A DNA stretch of 64,000 nucleotides, from NCBI GenBank assembly GCA_012517325.1, contig JAAYVF010000085.1, positions 1 through 64,000 of the forward strand. The letters run 5' to 3'. Of this stretch, positions 8,769-16,728 are shown piece after piece. A model generated the notes under the pieces. That model ran no database searches. It saw only the letters and a program-made list of their open reading frames with translations, and was not told the origin of the DNA. The stretch comes from Myxococcales bacterium (GTDB taxonomy: Bacteria; Lernaellota; Lernaellaia; Lernaellales; Lernaellaceae). The translations under genes were made by a program, and so were the position numbers. Position 1 is the first letter of the stretch. Every line of letters starts with the position of its first letter.

Positions 8769-9425
8769 ATGCGAAAAATGTTCCCGTGGACGATCTTGTT
8801 GCTGCTGGCGGCCCTGCTCGCGCCGGCCGCCGCCGACCCGCTGACCGATCTGATCGGCGGCATCCAGGCCCGCTACGGTAAGGCCAAGGACCTGACGGTC
8901 GATTTCGTGCAGACCACCGTCGTCAAGCAACTGGGCAACCGCGAAAAGCGCGCCGACGGCGTCATCTACCTGGCGCGGCCCGACAAGATGCGGTGGGTCT
9001 ACAAGACCGCGCCGGCCAAGGAAATCATCACCGACGGCACGAGCCTGGTGATTCTCTACGTCGAGGAAAAGAAGGCGTACCTCAGCAAGAGCCAGGGCGG
9101 TTACAACATCGCGCTGCCGATGTCGATCCTCTCGGGCGAGGTGGACGTGAAAACCCAGTACACGCCCGAACTGCTGCCGGACGAGGGCGGCAAGGCGCGT
9201 TTGAAGCTGACGCCGAAGAAGCCGCTCGGCTTCAACTACCTGGTGCTGCACATCAACCGGCAGGGCTTCCTGGTCGAGCGCATCGACACGGTCGACGCGT
9301 ACGGCAACCTCAACAAGATCGAACTGAAGAATCCGCGCTTCAATACCGGCCTGTCCACCGGCCTGTTCTCGTACGCGCCCAAGCCCGGCATTGAAATCAT
9401 CGACGCCCCGATGATGGACCTGTAA
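8769..9425 (+). CDS. lolA: Outer-membrane lipoprotein carrier protein LolA
   Basis: 218 residues with a signal peptide (about 1-22, LLLLAALLAPAAA). LolA shuttles lipoproteins released by LolCDE across the periplasm to the outer membrane. Typical features are YGKAKDLTVDFVQT, DGVIYLARPDKMRWVYK, ITDGTSLVILYV, and a C-terminal strand region with LVLHINRQGFLVERIDTVD. The ATG is preceded by AAGGAG. Its presence fits the ten or so lipoproteins in this window. The following acyl-CoA synthetase gene starts 24 bp downstream and is probably co-transcribed. Confidence 0.93.
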   Translation: MRKMFPWTILLLLAALLAPAAADPLTDLIGGIQARYGKAKDLTVDFVQTTVVKQLGNREKRADGVIYLARPDKMRWVYKTAPAKEIITDGTSLVILYVEEKKAYLSKSQGGYNIALPMSILSGEVDVKTQYTPELLPDEGGKARLKLTPKKPLGFNYLVLHINRQGFLVERIDTVDAYGNLNKIELKNPRFNTGLSTGLFSYAPKPGIEIIDAPMMDL

Positions 9426-9449
9426 GCGCTTCGCAAAGGAGTCCGCACC

Positions 9450-10841
9450 TTGCCGGAATCGGATCTGCGCCCGTTGTTCGATCCCGCCCGCGTCATTTTC
9501 GTCGGCGCTTCGGAAACCAACCTGTTTTCCGCCGGCATCGCCCGCTACCTGATCGGCCACGGCTACGCCGACCGGCTGACGATGGTCCGGCCCGGCGCGG
9601 GAACCGTCTTCGGCCGCCCGGCCTATCCGACCGTCGCCGCCGCCGCGGCCGCCGGGCCGTTCGACCTGGCGATCGTCGCCATCCCGGCGCCGGCCGTGGG
9701 CGAGGCGCTGGCCGAACTCGGCCGCATCGCTTGCCGGCTGGCGATCGTCGAAAGCGCGGGCTTCGCCGAGAGCGGGCCCGAGGGCGCGGCGCGGCAGGCC
9801 GGCCTCAAGGAGCTGATTCGATCCGCCGGGATCCGGGTGCTCGGTCCCAACTGCGTCGGCGTGGTCAACACCGCCAACGGTTTCGCGTCCACCGAGGTGC
9901 AGCCCGAGAGCCTGGTTCCGGGCGGGGTGGCGCTGATCGCCCAGAGCGGCATCTTCGGCTCGATTCTGCTCGATGCGGCTCCGGCGCGCGGGCTGCGGTT
10001 GTCCAAGGCGATCACCATGGGCAACCGGCTGGACCTGGACGAAGCCGACTTTTTGAATTTCCTCGCCGACGATCCGGAGACGCGCGTGGTGGCGATGTAC
10101 CTCGAAGGCGTGGCGGACGGGCCGCGCTTTTTGCGGGCGATGGAGCGTTGCACGGCGCGCAAACCCGTGTTCGTACTCAAGGGCGGGCGGACGGCGGCGG
10201 GCGCCAAGGCGATCGGCAGCCACACCGCCAGCCTGGCGGGCCGCGACGCGGTTTTTTCCGGCGCCTTGCGGCAGGCGGGCGGCCGGCGGGTCGAAAACCT
10301 GGAGGAACTGCTGGACGCGGCGCTGGCCTGTTCGCTTTGCCCCGCGCCGGCCGGCCCGCGCGTCGGCCTGGTCACCACTTCCGGTTCGCAAGGCATTCTC
10401 GCGGCGGACGTGCTGACCTCGCGCGGCCTGCAACTGGCCGAACTCGACCCGGCGACGCTGGCCGCGTTGCGCGCCAAGGTGCCGCCGTGGGTGCCGTTGG
10501 GCAACCCGCTGGATTTCGGCCCGTCGGGATTGTTCGCCGAGGGAGTCGCGGCGCAACTGGCCGATCCGAACGTCGACGCGCTGCTGCTGCTGGTGACGAT
10601 TCCGTGGGGTTCGATCCGGCCGGCGGTCGAGGCGGGAATGCCGATGTCGGCCCTATTGGGCGAGCCGGAAATGCTGCGCGCGGCGGCGCGGCGCAAACCG
10701 ATTCTTGTCTCGCATCTGGGTTTTCCGCCGTTTCTGTCCCGGATGCGCGCGGCGTTCGGCGATTTTCTGCCGATTTATCCCGATTCCGAGCGCGCCGCGC
10801 GGGCGTTGTCGTATTTGGCGGGGTTCAGAAAATCATCGTGA
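9450..10841 (+). CDS. ADP-forming acyl-CoA synthetase, alpha-type (CoA-binding) protein
   Basis: 463 residues from a TTG start with AAGGAG eight bases upstream. Residues ~1-130 form a Rossmann-like CoA-binding domain (ARVIFVGASE, VLGPNCVGVVN). The next two flavodoxin-like succinyl-CoA-ligase domains carry ALIAQSGIFGSIL, KAITMGNRLDLDEADFL and SHTASLAGRDAVF, where the His is the phospho-histidine of the family, then VGLVTTSGSQGILAAD. Enzymes of this family make acetate (or another acid) and ATP from acyl-CoA, ADP and phosphate. The ATP-grasp beta portion is missing here and no beta gene is adjacent, so a partner must be elsewhere or the protein acts in another way. The 3' end overlaps the converging barrel gene by 17 bp. 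Confidence 0.85.
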   Translation: MPESDLRPLFDPARVIFVGASETNLFSAGIARYLIGHGYADRLTMVRPGAGTVFGRPAYPTVAAAAAAGPFDLAIVAIPAPAVGEALAELGRIACRLAIVESAGFAESGPEGAARQAGLKELIRSAGIRVLGPNCVGVVNTANGFASTEVQPESLVPGGVALIAQSGIFGSILLDAAPARGLRLSKAITMGNRLDLDEADFLNFLADDPETRVVAMYLEGVADGPRFLRAMERCTARKPVFVLKGGRTAAGAKAIGSHTASLAGRDAVFSGALRQAGGRRVENLEELLDAALACSLCPAPAGPRVGLVTTSGSQGILAADVLTSRGLQLAELDPATLAALRAKVPPWVPLGNPLDFGPSGLFAEGVAAQLADPNVDALLLLVTIPWGSIRPAVEAGMPMSALLGEPEMLRAAARRKPILVSHLGFPPFLSRMRAAFGDFLPIYPDSERAARALSYLAGFRKSS

Positions 10842-11430
10842 GCCGCAGGCCGCCGGCGAAGTAGCCGTAGGCGCCCGCTTCCTGATCACGATCCTGTTGG
10901 TTGCTGTATTCGAGGTTCGATTTCAGGTAGCCGGCCTTGCCGAAAAGGCCCACCGTGAACGCATCGGCGATCACAAAATCGACGCCGAGGCCGCCGAGGC
11001 CGCCGAAGGCGTGGGCGTCGTTTTGATCCTTCAGGGTTTTCCGGGGGCCTTCCCATTCCGACTTGTAGCGCAGGAAGGACGCCGCGCCCTGCAGGGTGAG
11101 GTAGGGGATCACGTAGCGGGTGTTCCAATTGAAACGCGGGCCGATGCCGCCGATGAAATGCGAGGTGGAGATTTCGCCGGTTTCGTCCTTATCGGCCTGT
11201 TCGTGAAGGCTGTAGAGCGTATCGGCCTCGATGGCGAGCCAGTCGATCACGCCGTAGGCCAGGGTGACGCCGTACGCGATATCGCCGCCGAGCATTTGGC
11301 CCAGTTCGCCGTTCATCGCGGCAAAACCCACCTCGGGGGCGATGATCATGTCGCCTTCCTGCACCGCCCAGGCGGCGGCGCCGGCCGCCAGCACCAGTAG
11401 ACACGCCAAGCCGATCGCATATCCGCGCAT
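10825..11430 (-). CDS. Outer-membrane beta-barrel protein 1
   Basis: 201 residues with a signal peptide (residues ~1-22, LACLLVLAAGAAAWA). The mature protein alternates short amphipathic strands and polar turns, such as GVTLAYGVIDWLAIEADTLY and GGIGPRFNWNTRYVIPYLTL. It ends in LRLTMIF, with the terminal Phe that BAM recognises in barrel proteins. Length and strand count suit an 8-stranded OmpA/OmpW-type barrel. It is the last gene of a three-gene minus-strand run of such proteins. Specific cargo or role unknown. Confidence 0.75.
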   Translation of the reverse strand: MRGYAIGLACLLVLAAGAAAWAVQEGDMIIAPEVGFAAMNGELGQMLGGDIAYGVTLAYGVIDWLAIEADTLYSLHEQADKDETGEISTSHFIGGIGPRFNWNTRYVIPYLTLQGAASFLRYKSEWEGPRKTLKDQNDAHAFGGLGGLGVDFVIADAFTVGLFGKAGYLKSNLEYSNQQDRDQEAGAYGYFAGGLRLTMIF

Positions 11431-11431
11431 T

Positions 11432-12067
11432 TTACCACCGCAGGTTGAGCCGCAGGGTCACGCTGACGCCGTTCATCGCGGCGTCGACGATGTCCTTTTG
11501 GAAAATATAGTAATAGCGGACGCGCAGGCCCAGATCGAGCCGTTCGAGCGCCGCCTGACCCGTTTCCCAGATCGTGTAGTCCGCGCCGGCGCCGAGGTTG
11601 ATGGTGAAATCGACCTCGTCCTTTTTCTTGCCTTCAATGGGTTGAAAGATCAGGTACGTGGCGCCCAGGCCGCCCGAGATGTACGGATGCAGCCGCCGGC
11701 CCTCGAAAACGTAGCCGGGATTGAAAGCGGCGTGGTGCATAGCGATGTCGAACAGGGTGGAGTCGTCGCCGTCGGTGACTTTTTCCTTTTCGTCGTCCCA
11801 ACTGAAGGCCTCGCCGCGCGCGGCGCAATAGATGTAATTGATTTCGCCGACCATGTTGCGCGCCCAGTTGAAATCGAACAGTTGAAACAGGGTGCCGCCG
11901 AACGCCGGCGCCGGGTCGATGTCGATGTGGCTGGCGTGGCGATCGTAGGCGAAGAGCCAGAGATAGCCGCCTTCCGCCGCCGTGTTCATTTTAAAGTCTT
12001 TCGCCTGGGCGACCGCCGTGAAGAAGAGCAGCGTCCACAAGCATAGCGCGGCGATTCGATGTCCCAA
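11432..12067 (-). CDS. Outer-membrane beta-barrel protein 2
   Basis: 211 residues from a TTG at 12067; GAGGTG lies eight bases upstream on the minus strand, and the signal sequence (HRIAALCLWTLLFFTAVAQA) begins directly after. The longer open frame would place the signal sequence internally, so it was rejected. Strands such as FTINLGAGADYTIWETG and LDLGLRVRYYYIF alternate in barrel fashion and the protein ends in LRLNLRW, again an aromatic terminus for BAM. It is one base from the next barrel gene and 17 bp downstream of the third, so they form an operon. Confidence 0.72.
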   Translation of the reverse strand: MGHRIAALCLWTLLFFTAVAQAKDFKMNTAAEGGYLWLFAYDRHASHIDIDPAPAFGGTLFQLFDFNWARNMVGEINYIYCAARGEAFSWDDEKEKVTDGDDSTLFDIAMHHAAFNPGYVFEGRRLHPYISGGLGATYLIFQPIEGKKKDEVDFTINLGAGADYTIWETGQAALERLDLGLRVRYYYIFQKDIVDAAMNGVSVTLRLNLRW

Positions 12068-12084
12068 TTCCTTGTCACCTCGGT

Positions 12085-12639
12085 TCAAAAAGTGAAGGCC
12101 AGCGTAAACAAGCCGCTGAACATTGTAGCGGAATCGAAATGATCGGCAAACAGGTAGGAATAGCGGCCGACGGCTCCGAACGAGACGTGGTCGGTCAATA
12201 CCGCTTCCAGCCCGATGCCGCCGATCAGGCCCGGATCGCTTTCGTCCTCGAGCGGAGGGTCCAGGCTGATGATGTAGTAGTTGGCGCCCAGCAGCATGTA
12301 GGGCTGGATCAGGTCGGTCAGGACGTTCCAGCGGAAGCAGGTGACGATTTCCTGGGCGGTCATGGTGTTGTCGTGGTTGCGGTCGGTGCGCACGCGCATT
12401 TCGCTCGACAACAGGCCGAATTGAATGCCGGCGTGATCGGTGATGCCGTAGTTGAGCAGGGCGCCGGTGAGCAGGGCGGTCGGCGTGTCGAAACGGCTGG
12501 TGCGCTGGTGTTCCATCTGCGGCCACAACGCGCCGACGTTACCCAGAATGCTGACGCGGCCGCCGCGCTGCGCCCGGGCCGGCAGCGGGGGCAACAGCAG
12601 CAGCAACACCAGAAAAAAAAGCCATCGCCGGGCGCGCAT
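12085..12639 (-). CDS. Outer-membrane beta-barrel protein 3
   Basis: 184 residues; the ATG at 12639 is preceded by AAGGTGG. Signal peptide at residues ~1-23 (LFFLVLLLLLPPLPARA). Barrel-like strands include FDTPTALLTGALLNYGITD and MLLGANYYIISLDP, and the end is FTLAFTF with the aromatic BAM signal. It heads the three-gene barrel operon. A loop (DRNHDNTMTAQE) resembles a small acidic calcium-binding-like turn but is too short to call. Function unknown. Confidence 0.72.
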   Translation of the reverse strand: MRARRWLFFLVLLLLLPPLPARAQRGGRVSILGNVGALWPQMEHQRTSRFDTPTALLTGALLNYGITDHAGIQFGLLSSEMRVRTDRNHDNTMTAQEIVTCFRWNVLTDLIQPYMLLGANYYIISLDPPLEDESDPGLIGGIGLEAVLTDHVSFGAVGRYSYLFADHFDSATMFSGLFTLAFTF

Positions 12640-12723
12640 TCCACCACCTTGAACGGTTTGTCGGCCGCAGGAAACTTATTCACCCTAATACCCCTTGGCG
12701 CCGCGCCTCGTCAACCGGCGGGC

Positions 12724-12753
12724 TTGTCGCGAGCGCCGCCGGACGGCTATCAT
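12724..12753 (+). promoter_or_regulatory. Probable sigma-70 promoter of the YhaM-like gene
   Basis: -35 TTGTCG (12724-12729), 18-base spacer, -10 TATCAT (12748-12753). Transcription would start about 17 bases ahead of the ATG at 12777, leaving a short leader with AAAGGGG as ribosome site. Confidence 0.4.
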
Positions 12754-12776
12754 GGCCGGGCTAAAGGGGTCGCCAG

Positions 12777-13823
12777 ATGAAACATTTATGGCTGGAAACG
12801 ATCGGCGAAGGCTCGCCGGTCGAGGGAACCTACTATCTCCGCGCGAAAAGCACCGGCACCACCAAGGCGGGTAAGCCCTACCTCTCGCTGGTTTTCAGCG
12901 ACGGCAGCGGCGAGATGGAAGGCCGCCTGTGGGACAACGCCCTCGATTATGAGGGTCGCGCGGCGGCGGGCGATTTCGTCTTCATCCGCGCCCGCGGCAA
13001 AATCTGGCAGAGCCAGGTGCAACTCGATGTTTCGCACCTGGAAACGGTGCCGCGCGAATCGGTGAACGTCGATTATTTCCTGCCGGCCTGTCCGCGCGAC
13101 CGCGAAGCCTACGCGCGCACGGTGAACGAACTGATCGACGGCCTTGCGGACGAATCGCTGCGCCGCCTCTGCCGGGCGCTGCTGGACGATCCCGAACTCG
13201 GCCCGCGCCTGAAAGCGGCCCCGGCCGCCACCGGCGTGCACCAGGCCTACGTCGGCGGCCTGCTGGAGCATGTCTGCTCGATGATGCTGCTGGCCGACAA
13301 GATTTGCACCCACTACCCGGCGCTCGACCGCGACCTGTTGCTGACCGGCGTGCTCTTTCACGACCTGGGCAAGATCCGCGAAATGGCCTACGAGTACGCT
13401 TTCGATTACACCGACGCCGGCAAGCTGGTCGGCCATCAGGTGTTTGGCGTGCAGTACCTCGACCGCCTGGCGGCCGAACTCGGCGACTTTCCGCCCGAGC
13501 GGCTGATGCTGCTGGAACACCTCATCCTCTCGCACCACGGGCGGCCCGAGTACGGCGCGACCAAAATTCCGATGTTCGCCGAGGCCCTCGTGCTGCACTA
13601 CATCGACAACCTCGACGCCAAGGTCTTCGGCTTTCTGGAGGCGGAGGCCGAATCGGGGCAGGGCAACTGGTCCGAGCGCAAGTGGTATCTGGAGACGGCG
13701 GCCTACAAAGTGCCACGCGAAACGCCGGGCTATTCGTTCCGCCTGCCCGGCGCGAAGCCGGCGGGCAAGGCCGAACGCGCCAAGGGCGGCGAGACGAACG
13801 AACTGCCGCTCTTCAAAAAGTGA
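12777..13823 (+). CDS. OB-fold/HD-domain hydrolase, YhaM-like 3'-5' exoribonuclease
   Basis: 348 residues. The first ~95 residues form an OB-fold nucleic-acid-binding domain (KSTGTTKAGKPYLSLVFSDG, FIRARGKIWQSQVQLDV). The HD phosphohydrolase domain follows, with metal ligands in VGGLLEHVCSM, GVLFHDLGKIREM (the HD pair) and LILSHHGRPEYG. This domain order is that of the YhaM/CBF1 family of 3'-5' exonucleases that trim RNA or single-stranded DNA. The C-terminus is Lys-rich and ends LPLFKK. It is followed 3 bp later by a HAD phosphatase gene. Confidence 0.85.
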   Translation: MKHLWLETIGEGSPVEGTYYLRAKSTGTTKAGKPYLSLVFSDGSGEMEGRLWDNALDYEGRAAAGDFVFIRARGKIWQSQVQLDVSHLETVPRESVNVDYFLPACPRDREAYARTVNELIDGLADESLRRLCRALLDDPELGPRLKAAPAATGVHQAYVGGLLEHVCSMMLLADKICTHYPALDRDLLLTGVLFHDLGKIREMAYEYAFDYTDAGKLVGHQVFGVQYLDRLAAELGDFPPERLMLLEHLILSHHGRPEYGATKIPMFAEALVLHYIDNLDAKVFGFLEAEAESGQGNWSERKWYLETAAYKVPRETPGYSFRLPGAKPAGKAERAKGGETNELPLFKK

Positions 13824-13826
13824 GCC

Positions 13827-14528
13827 ATGCGCGCGGCGGTTTTCGACGTCGATCGGACCTTGCTGGACGGGATGAGCGGCTTTCTCTTCGCCCGCCACCT
13901 TTGGCGGACCGGCGCGCTGCCCTGGCGCGGGCGCTGGCGTTCGGCGAAAGCGATGGTGCTTTACCGGCTGGGCCTGGCCGGACCGGAAATCATCATTGCG
14001 GCCGGGGCGACCTGCTGCGCGGGACTGACGGCGGCGCGGACCGAAGAGTTGGCGGACGCGGCGGTGGCGGCGACGATGCGCGGGCGATTTTACCGTGAGG
14101 CGCTGGCGGCCGTCGCGGCCCATCGTGAACGGGGCGACCGGGTGCTGCTCGCTTCGGGTTCCAACGTCTTCGTGGCGCGGGCGATCGCCCGCGCGGCCGG
14201 CGCCGAGGACGCCGTGGGCACCGATTGCCTGCGGTCGGACGGCCGGTTGCTGGCGACGATGGCCGGGCCGGCCTGCTACGCGGAAGGCAAACGCGAACTG
14301 GTTTCGCGCTGGCTGGCCGAACGCGGCCTGACGCCGGCCGAAACGATCGTCTATACCGACAACGGCATCGATCGGCCGTTGCTCGAGGTGGCCGGCGAGG
14401 TCGTGGCGGTGAACCCGGACGCCGACCTGGCGCGGTTGGCGGCGGCGCGGGGCTGGCGCACGGAGCGCTGGGAGACGCCGGTCGATCCGCGCTACCGGCG
14501 CACGGGTACCAGTTGGCCGTTGCGCTAG
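13827..14528 (+). CDS. HAD-superfamily (subfamily IB, PSP-like) phosphatase
   Basis: 233 residues. Motif I is FDVDRTLLDG (nucleophile Asp then Asp+2), motif II is LLASGSN, and the distal acidic motif is VYTDNGIDRPLLE, slightly altered from the usual GDSxxD. The helical cap between residues ~15 and 90 fits HAD-IB enzymes such as phosphoserine-phosphatase-like proteins. The likely reaction is hydrolysis of a small phosphomonoester in the cytoplasm; the substrate is not visible. It lies 3 bp after the YhaM-like gene with only a weak ribosome site, so it is probably translationally coupled. Confidence 0.85.
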   Translation: MRAAVFDVDRTLLDGMSGFLFARHLWRTGALPWRGRWRSAKAMVLYRLGLAGPEIIIAAGATCCAGLTAARTEELADAAVAATMRGRFYREALAAVAAHRERGDRVLLASGSNVFVARAIARAAGAEDAVGTDCLRSDGRLLATMAGPACYAEGKRELVSRWLAERGLTPAETIVYTDNGIDRPLLEVAGEVVAVNPDADLARLAAARGWRTERWETPVDPRYRRTGTSWPLR

Positions 14529-14557
14529 CGTCAGGCGCCCGACGGGCGAAAAGCGTC

Positions 14558-14586
14558 TTGCCTCTCGCCTCGCCTGTCTCTACAAT
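14558..14586 (+). promoter_or_regulatory. Sigma-70-like promoter of the PAS-receiver gene
   Basis: -35 TTGCCT (14558-14563), 17-base spacer, -10 TACAAT (14581-14586). It lies 30 bases ahead of the ATG at 14617, which has AAGGGGA as ribosome site. Confidence 0.5.
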
Positions 14587-14616
14587 CGAAGGATATTTCA
14601 GTAAACAAGGGGAACC

Positions 14617-15705
14617 ATGAAGAGCAGGCGCGTATTATGGGCGGCAATTCTGATCGTCCTCCTGGCCGCGATTCATGTCGGCTTTTACCAATACATCACC
14701 CACCACATCACTCTGCTGGCCTGGGATGAAGAGGCGAACGTCGATCGCGCGTTGCGCCTGCGCCTGGGGCTGCAAGCGCCGGTGCTCTTCGACCTGGGGG
14801 TGATCGGCATCCTGCTGATCGCGGTGGTGCAACTGACCAACCGGGCGCGCGAAGCGCAAAAACTGCGCGATCACAATGCCATGCTGCGCAAGGCCCTGGA
14901 AAAGGAACGCTCCCTCAGCGGCCCCGAAAGCCGCGTCCAGGCCATTTTCGACCAGGTTCCCGCCGCGCTGGTGCTGTTCGACGCCGAGGGCCACCTGCTC
15001 ATGGCCAACCCCAAGGCGATCAACCTGCTCAACCTCGACGACCGGCTGATCGGCGACATCAAGTTCGCCGACCTGCTGCCGCCCCAGGCCATCATCCGCT
15101 TCGCCGATCTGTCCCGGGCGCTGGCCGAGCGCGGGCCGCAGTCGATCCGCATCTCGCTGAACCAGAACAAGGGCATCGACTTCGAGGCGCGGTTGCGGAT
15201 GGCGTCGTTCGTCAACCAGAAAAACGGCGAAAACCTGGTCGTCGGCACCGTCGAGCCGATCGAGGAACCCGAACCGGAAGACGCGCCGGAAATGGCCGAT
15301 CGCCCAGCGGTGCTGGTCGCCGACGACGAGGAACTGCTGCGCATCCTGATGAAAAACATGCTGATCCAGATGGGCTACCGGCCGCTGCTGGCCCGCGACG
15401 GCCAGGAAGCGGTGGAACTGTTCACCGCCCACCGGAAGCACATCGCCGCCGTCATTCTCGACATGGTCATGCCGCGCCTGGACGGTCCGGAAGCCGCCGA
15501 GCGGATTCGCGCCCTGGCGCCGGCCATGCCGATACGCTATTGCAGCGGCCTGACGCAACTGCCCAGCCACGCGCCCGAGGATCAGCGCGACCGGCTGGTG
15601 CGCAAGCCGTTCAGCATCGAGGATTTCAAGATCGCCCTGCAAACCGTTCTGGAAGAGCGCCCGGAGGGCGCCGCGCCCGCCGATGATACCGCGCCCAAAC
15701 AATAG
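14617..15705 (+). CDS. Membrane-anchored PAS domain-receiver protein without kinase domain
   Basis: 362 residues. Two transmembrane helices (about 6-27 and 54-73) flank a short ~25-residue loop. A short coiled-coil (75-100) leads to a PAS domain (about 105-215; IFDQVPAALVLFDAEGHLLM). A complete receiver domain follows (230-345) with Asp236/Asp237, phospho-acceptor Asp282 in VILDMVMPRLDG, Ser310 and Lys330 in RKPF. There is no HisKA/HATPase between PAS and receiver, so a separate kinase must phosphorylate it, or the PAS signal is read differently. The 3' end overlaps the following lipoprotein gene by 23 bp. Confidence 0.85.
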   Translation: MKSRRVLWAAILIVLLAAIHVGFYQYITHHITLLAWDEEANVDRALRLRLGLQAPVLFDLGVIGILLIAVVQLTNRAREAQKLRDHNAMLRKALEKERSLSGPESRVQAIFDQVPAALVLFDAEGHLLMANPKAINLLNLDDRLIGDIKFADLLPPQAIIRFADLSRALAERGPQSIRISLNQNKGIDFEARLRMASFVNQKNGENLVVGTVEPIEEPEPEDAPEMADRPAVLVADDEELLRILMKNMLIQMGYRPLLARDGQEAVELFTAHRKHIAAVILDMVMPRLDGPEAAERIRALAPAMPIRYCSGLTQLPSHAPEDQRDRLVRKPFSIEDFKIALQTVLEERPEGAAPADDTAPKQ

Positions 15706-16216
15706 ACGCCGCCCGGCGCCGTGGCTGCTGGGCCTTTGCCTGCTGCTGGCGTTGGCCTGCTCGTCGTTGAAACGCGAGGTGCGCGACGAATACGCGCCAT
15801 GGCGCGAGGTGCGCGAGGGCGGCCTCGAATGGCGCGCGCCGGAACGCTTCGTCCGCAAGGATCTGGCCTCGTTCGTTCTGTATCAGCCGGCAAGCGAGAG
15901 CCCGGCTTTGCCGTTCGTCGGCGTCGGCAACCTGGACCGGCTGCCGGCGGGCCAATCGGCCGCCGACCTGCTGCAAAGCTTCCGCCCGCGCCGCCCTGAC
16001 GAAGCGGCGCGCAATCAACCGGCCGAAGCGACCGTCGCCGGCCGTCCGGCGCGCGGTTACGAATCCGCGGACGCGCAGATGCACGGTTGGACGTTCGTCA
16101 TCGAGGAAGCCGGCAAACCGCGCGCGGTGCTGTTGATCGGCGTGCCGGCCTACTGGTCGAGCGAACGGGCCGGCGCCTTCCGCGACGTGATCCTCGCTTC
16201 CGTCCGACTGCTCTGA
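15683..16216 (+). CDS. Lipoprotein of unknown function
   Basis: 177 residues; the Arg/Pro-rich start is followed by a hydrophobic stretch and the lipobox LALAC (Cys at about residue 26). The mature part has a compact alpha/beta pattern (LASFVLYQPASE, GWTFVIEEAGKPRAVLLIGV) and ends near the last strand/helix (RDVILASVRLL). Ser at +2 after the Cys suggests outer-membrane targeting by the E. coli rule. It overlaps the upstream PAS-receiver gene and is followed 8 bp later by another secreted protein gene. No family recognised. Confidence 0.65.
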   Translation: MIPRPNNRRRPAPWLLGLCLLLALACSSLKREVRDEYAPWREVREGGLEWRAPERFVRKDLASFVLYQPASESPALPFVGVGNLDRLPAGQSAADLLQSFRPRRPDEAARNQPAEATVAGRPARGYESADAQMHGWTFVIEEAGKPRAVLLIGVPAYWSSERAGAFRDVILASVRLL

Positions 16217-16224
16217 GGCCGCCG

Positions 16225-16728
16225 ATGAACCGCCGTTTCCTGCCGTGGCTGCTTTGGCTGTTACTGCCGGCGATCGCGCTGGGCGCCGCGCCCGTCGATC
16301 CCGCCGGGCGGTTCCTCGGCACGTGGGAAGGGCCCGCCAACGTCTACGACGACAGCCAGGTCATGAAACCGACCAACGTCAAAGTGATCGTCAAACCCGC
16401 CGACGGCCGGCCGGGCGAATATGTCGTCGAGCTGACCCTATTCGGCGACAAGCTTTCGCGGTTCACCCACTGCCGCCTGCGCCAGGAAGACGAACTGCAG
16501 GTGCGCGACGAGGTGCGGGTGGATCTGCGGCGCGTCCGGGTGGAGGGCGTGCTCAAGTCGCGCCGCCCGGACCGGATCGAGGAAGGGTACGTCCTGTTCA
16601 ACGTCGAGACGGCCACCGGCGCGTTCCGTCCCTATTACGTGATCAAGTTCGCCGCCAAGCGCCTGCCGGCCGCCCCGCCGCCGCCCGTCACGCCGCCGCC
16701 GGTTCCCGGAAAAACCGATGGATCGTAA
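16225..16728 (+). CDS. Secreted hypothetical protein
   Basis: 167 residues; signal peptide ~1-22 (LPWLLWLLLPAIALGAAP). The mature domain is all-beta in pattern, with FLGTWEGPANVYDD and YVVELTLFGDKLSRF, reminiscent of small lipocalin-like periplasmic domains. The end is a Pro-rich tail (PPPPVTPPPVPG). A longer in-frame extension upstream was rejected because it would bury the signal peptide. It overlaps the start of the sulfatase-fold gene by 11 bp. Function unknown. Confidence 0.65.
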   Translation: MNRRFLPWLLWLLLPAIALGAAPVDPAGRFLGTWEGPANVYDDSQVMKPTNVKVIVKPADGRPGEYVVELTLFGDKLSRFTHCRLRQEDELQVRDEVRVDLRRVRVEGVLKSRRPDRIEEGYVLFNVETATGAFRPYYVIKFAAKRLPAAPPPPVTPPPVPGKTDGS

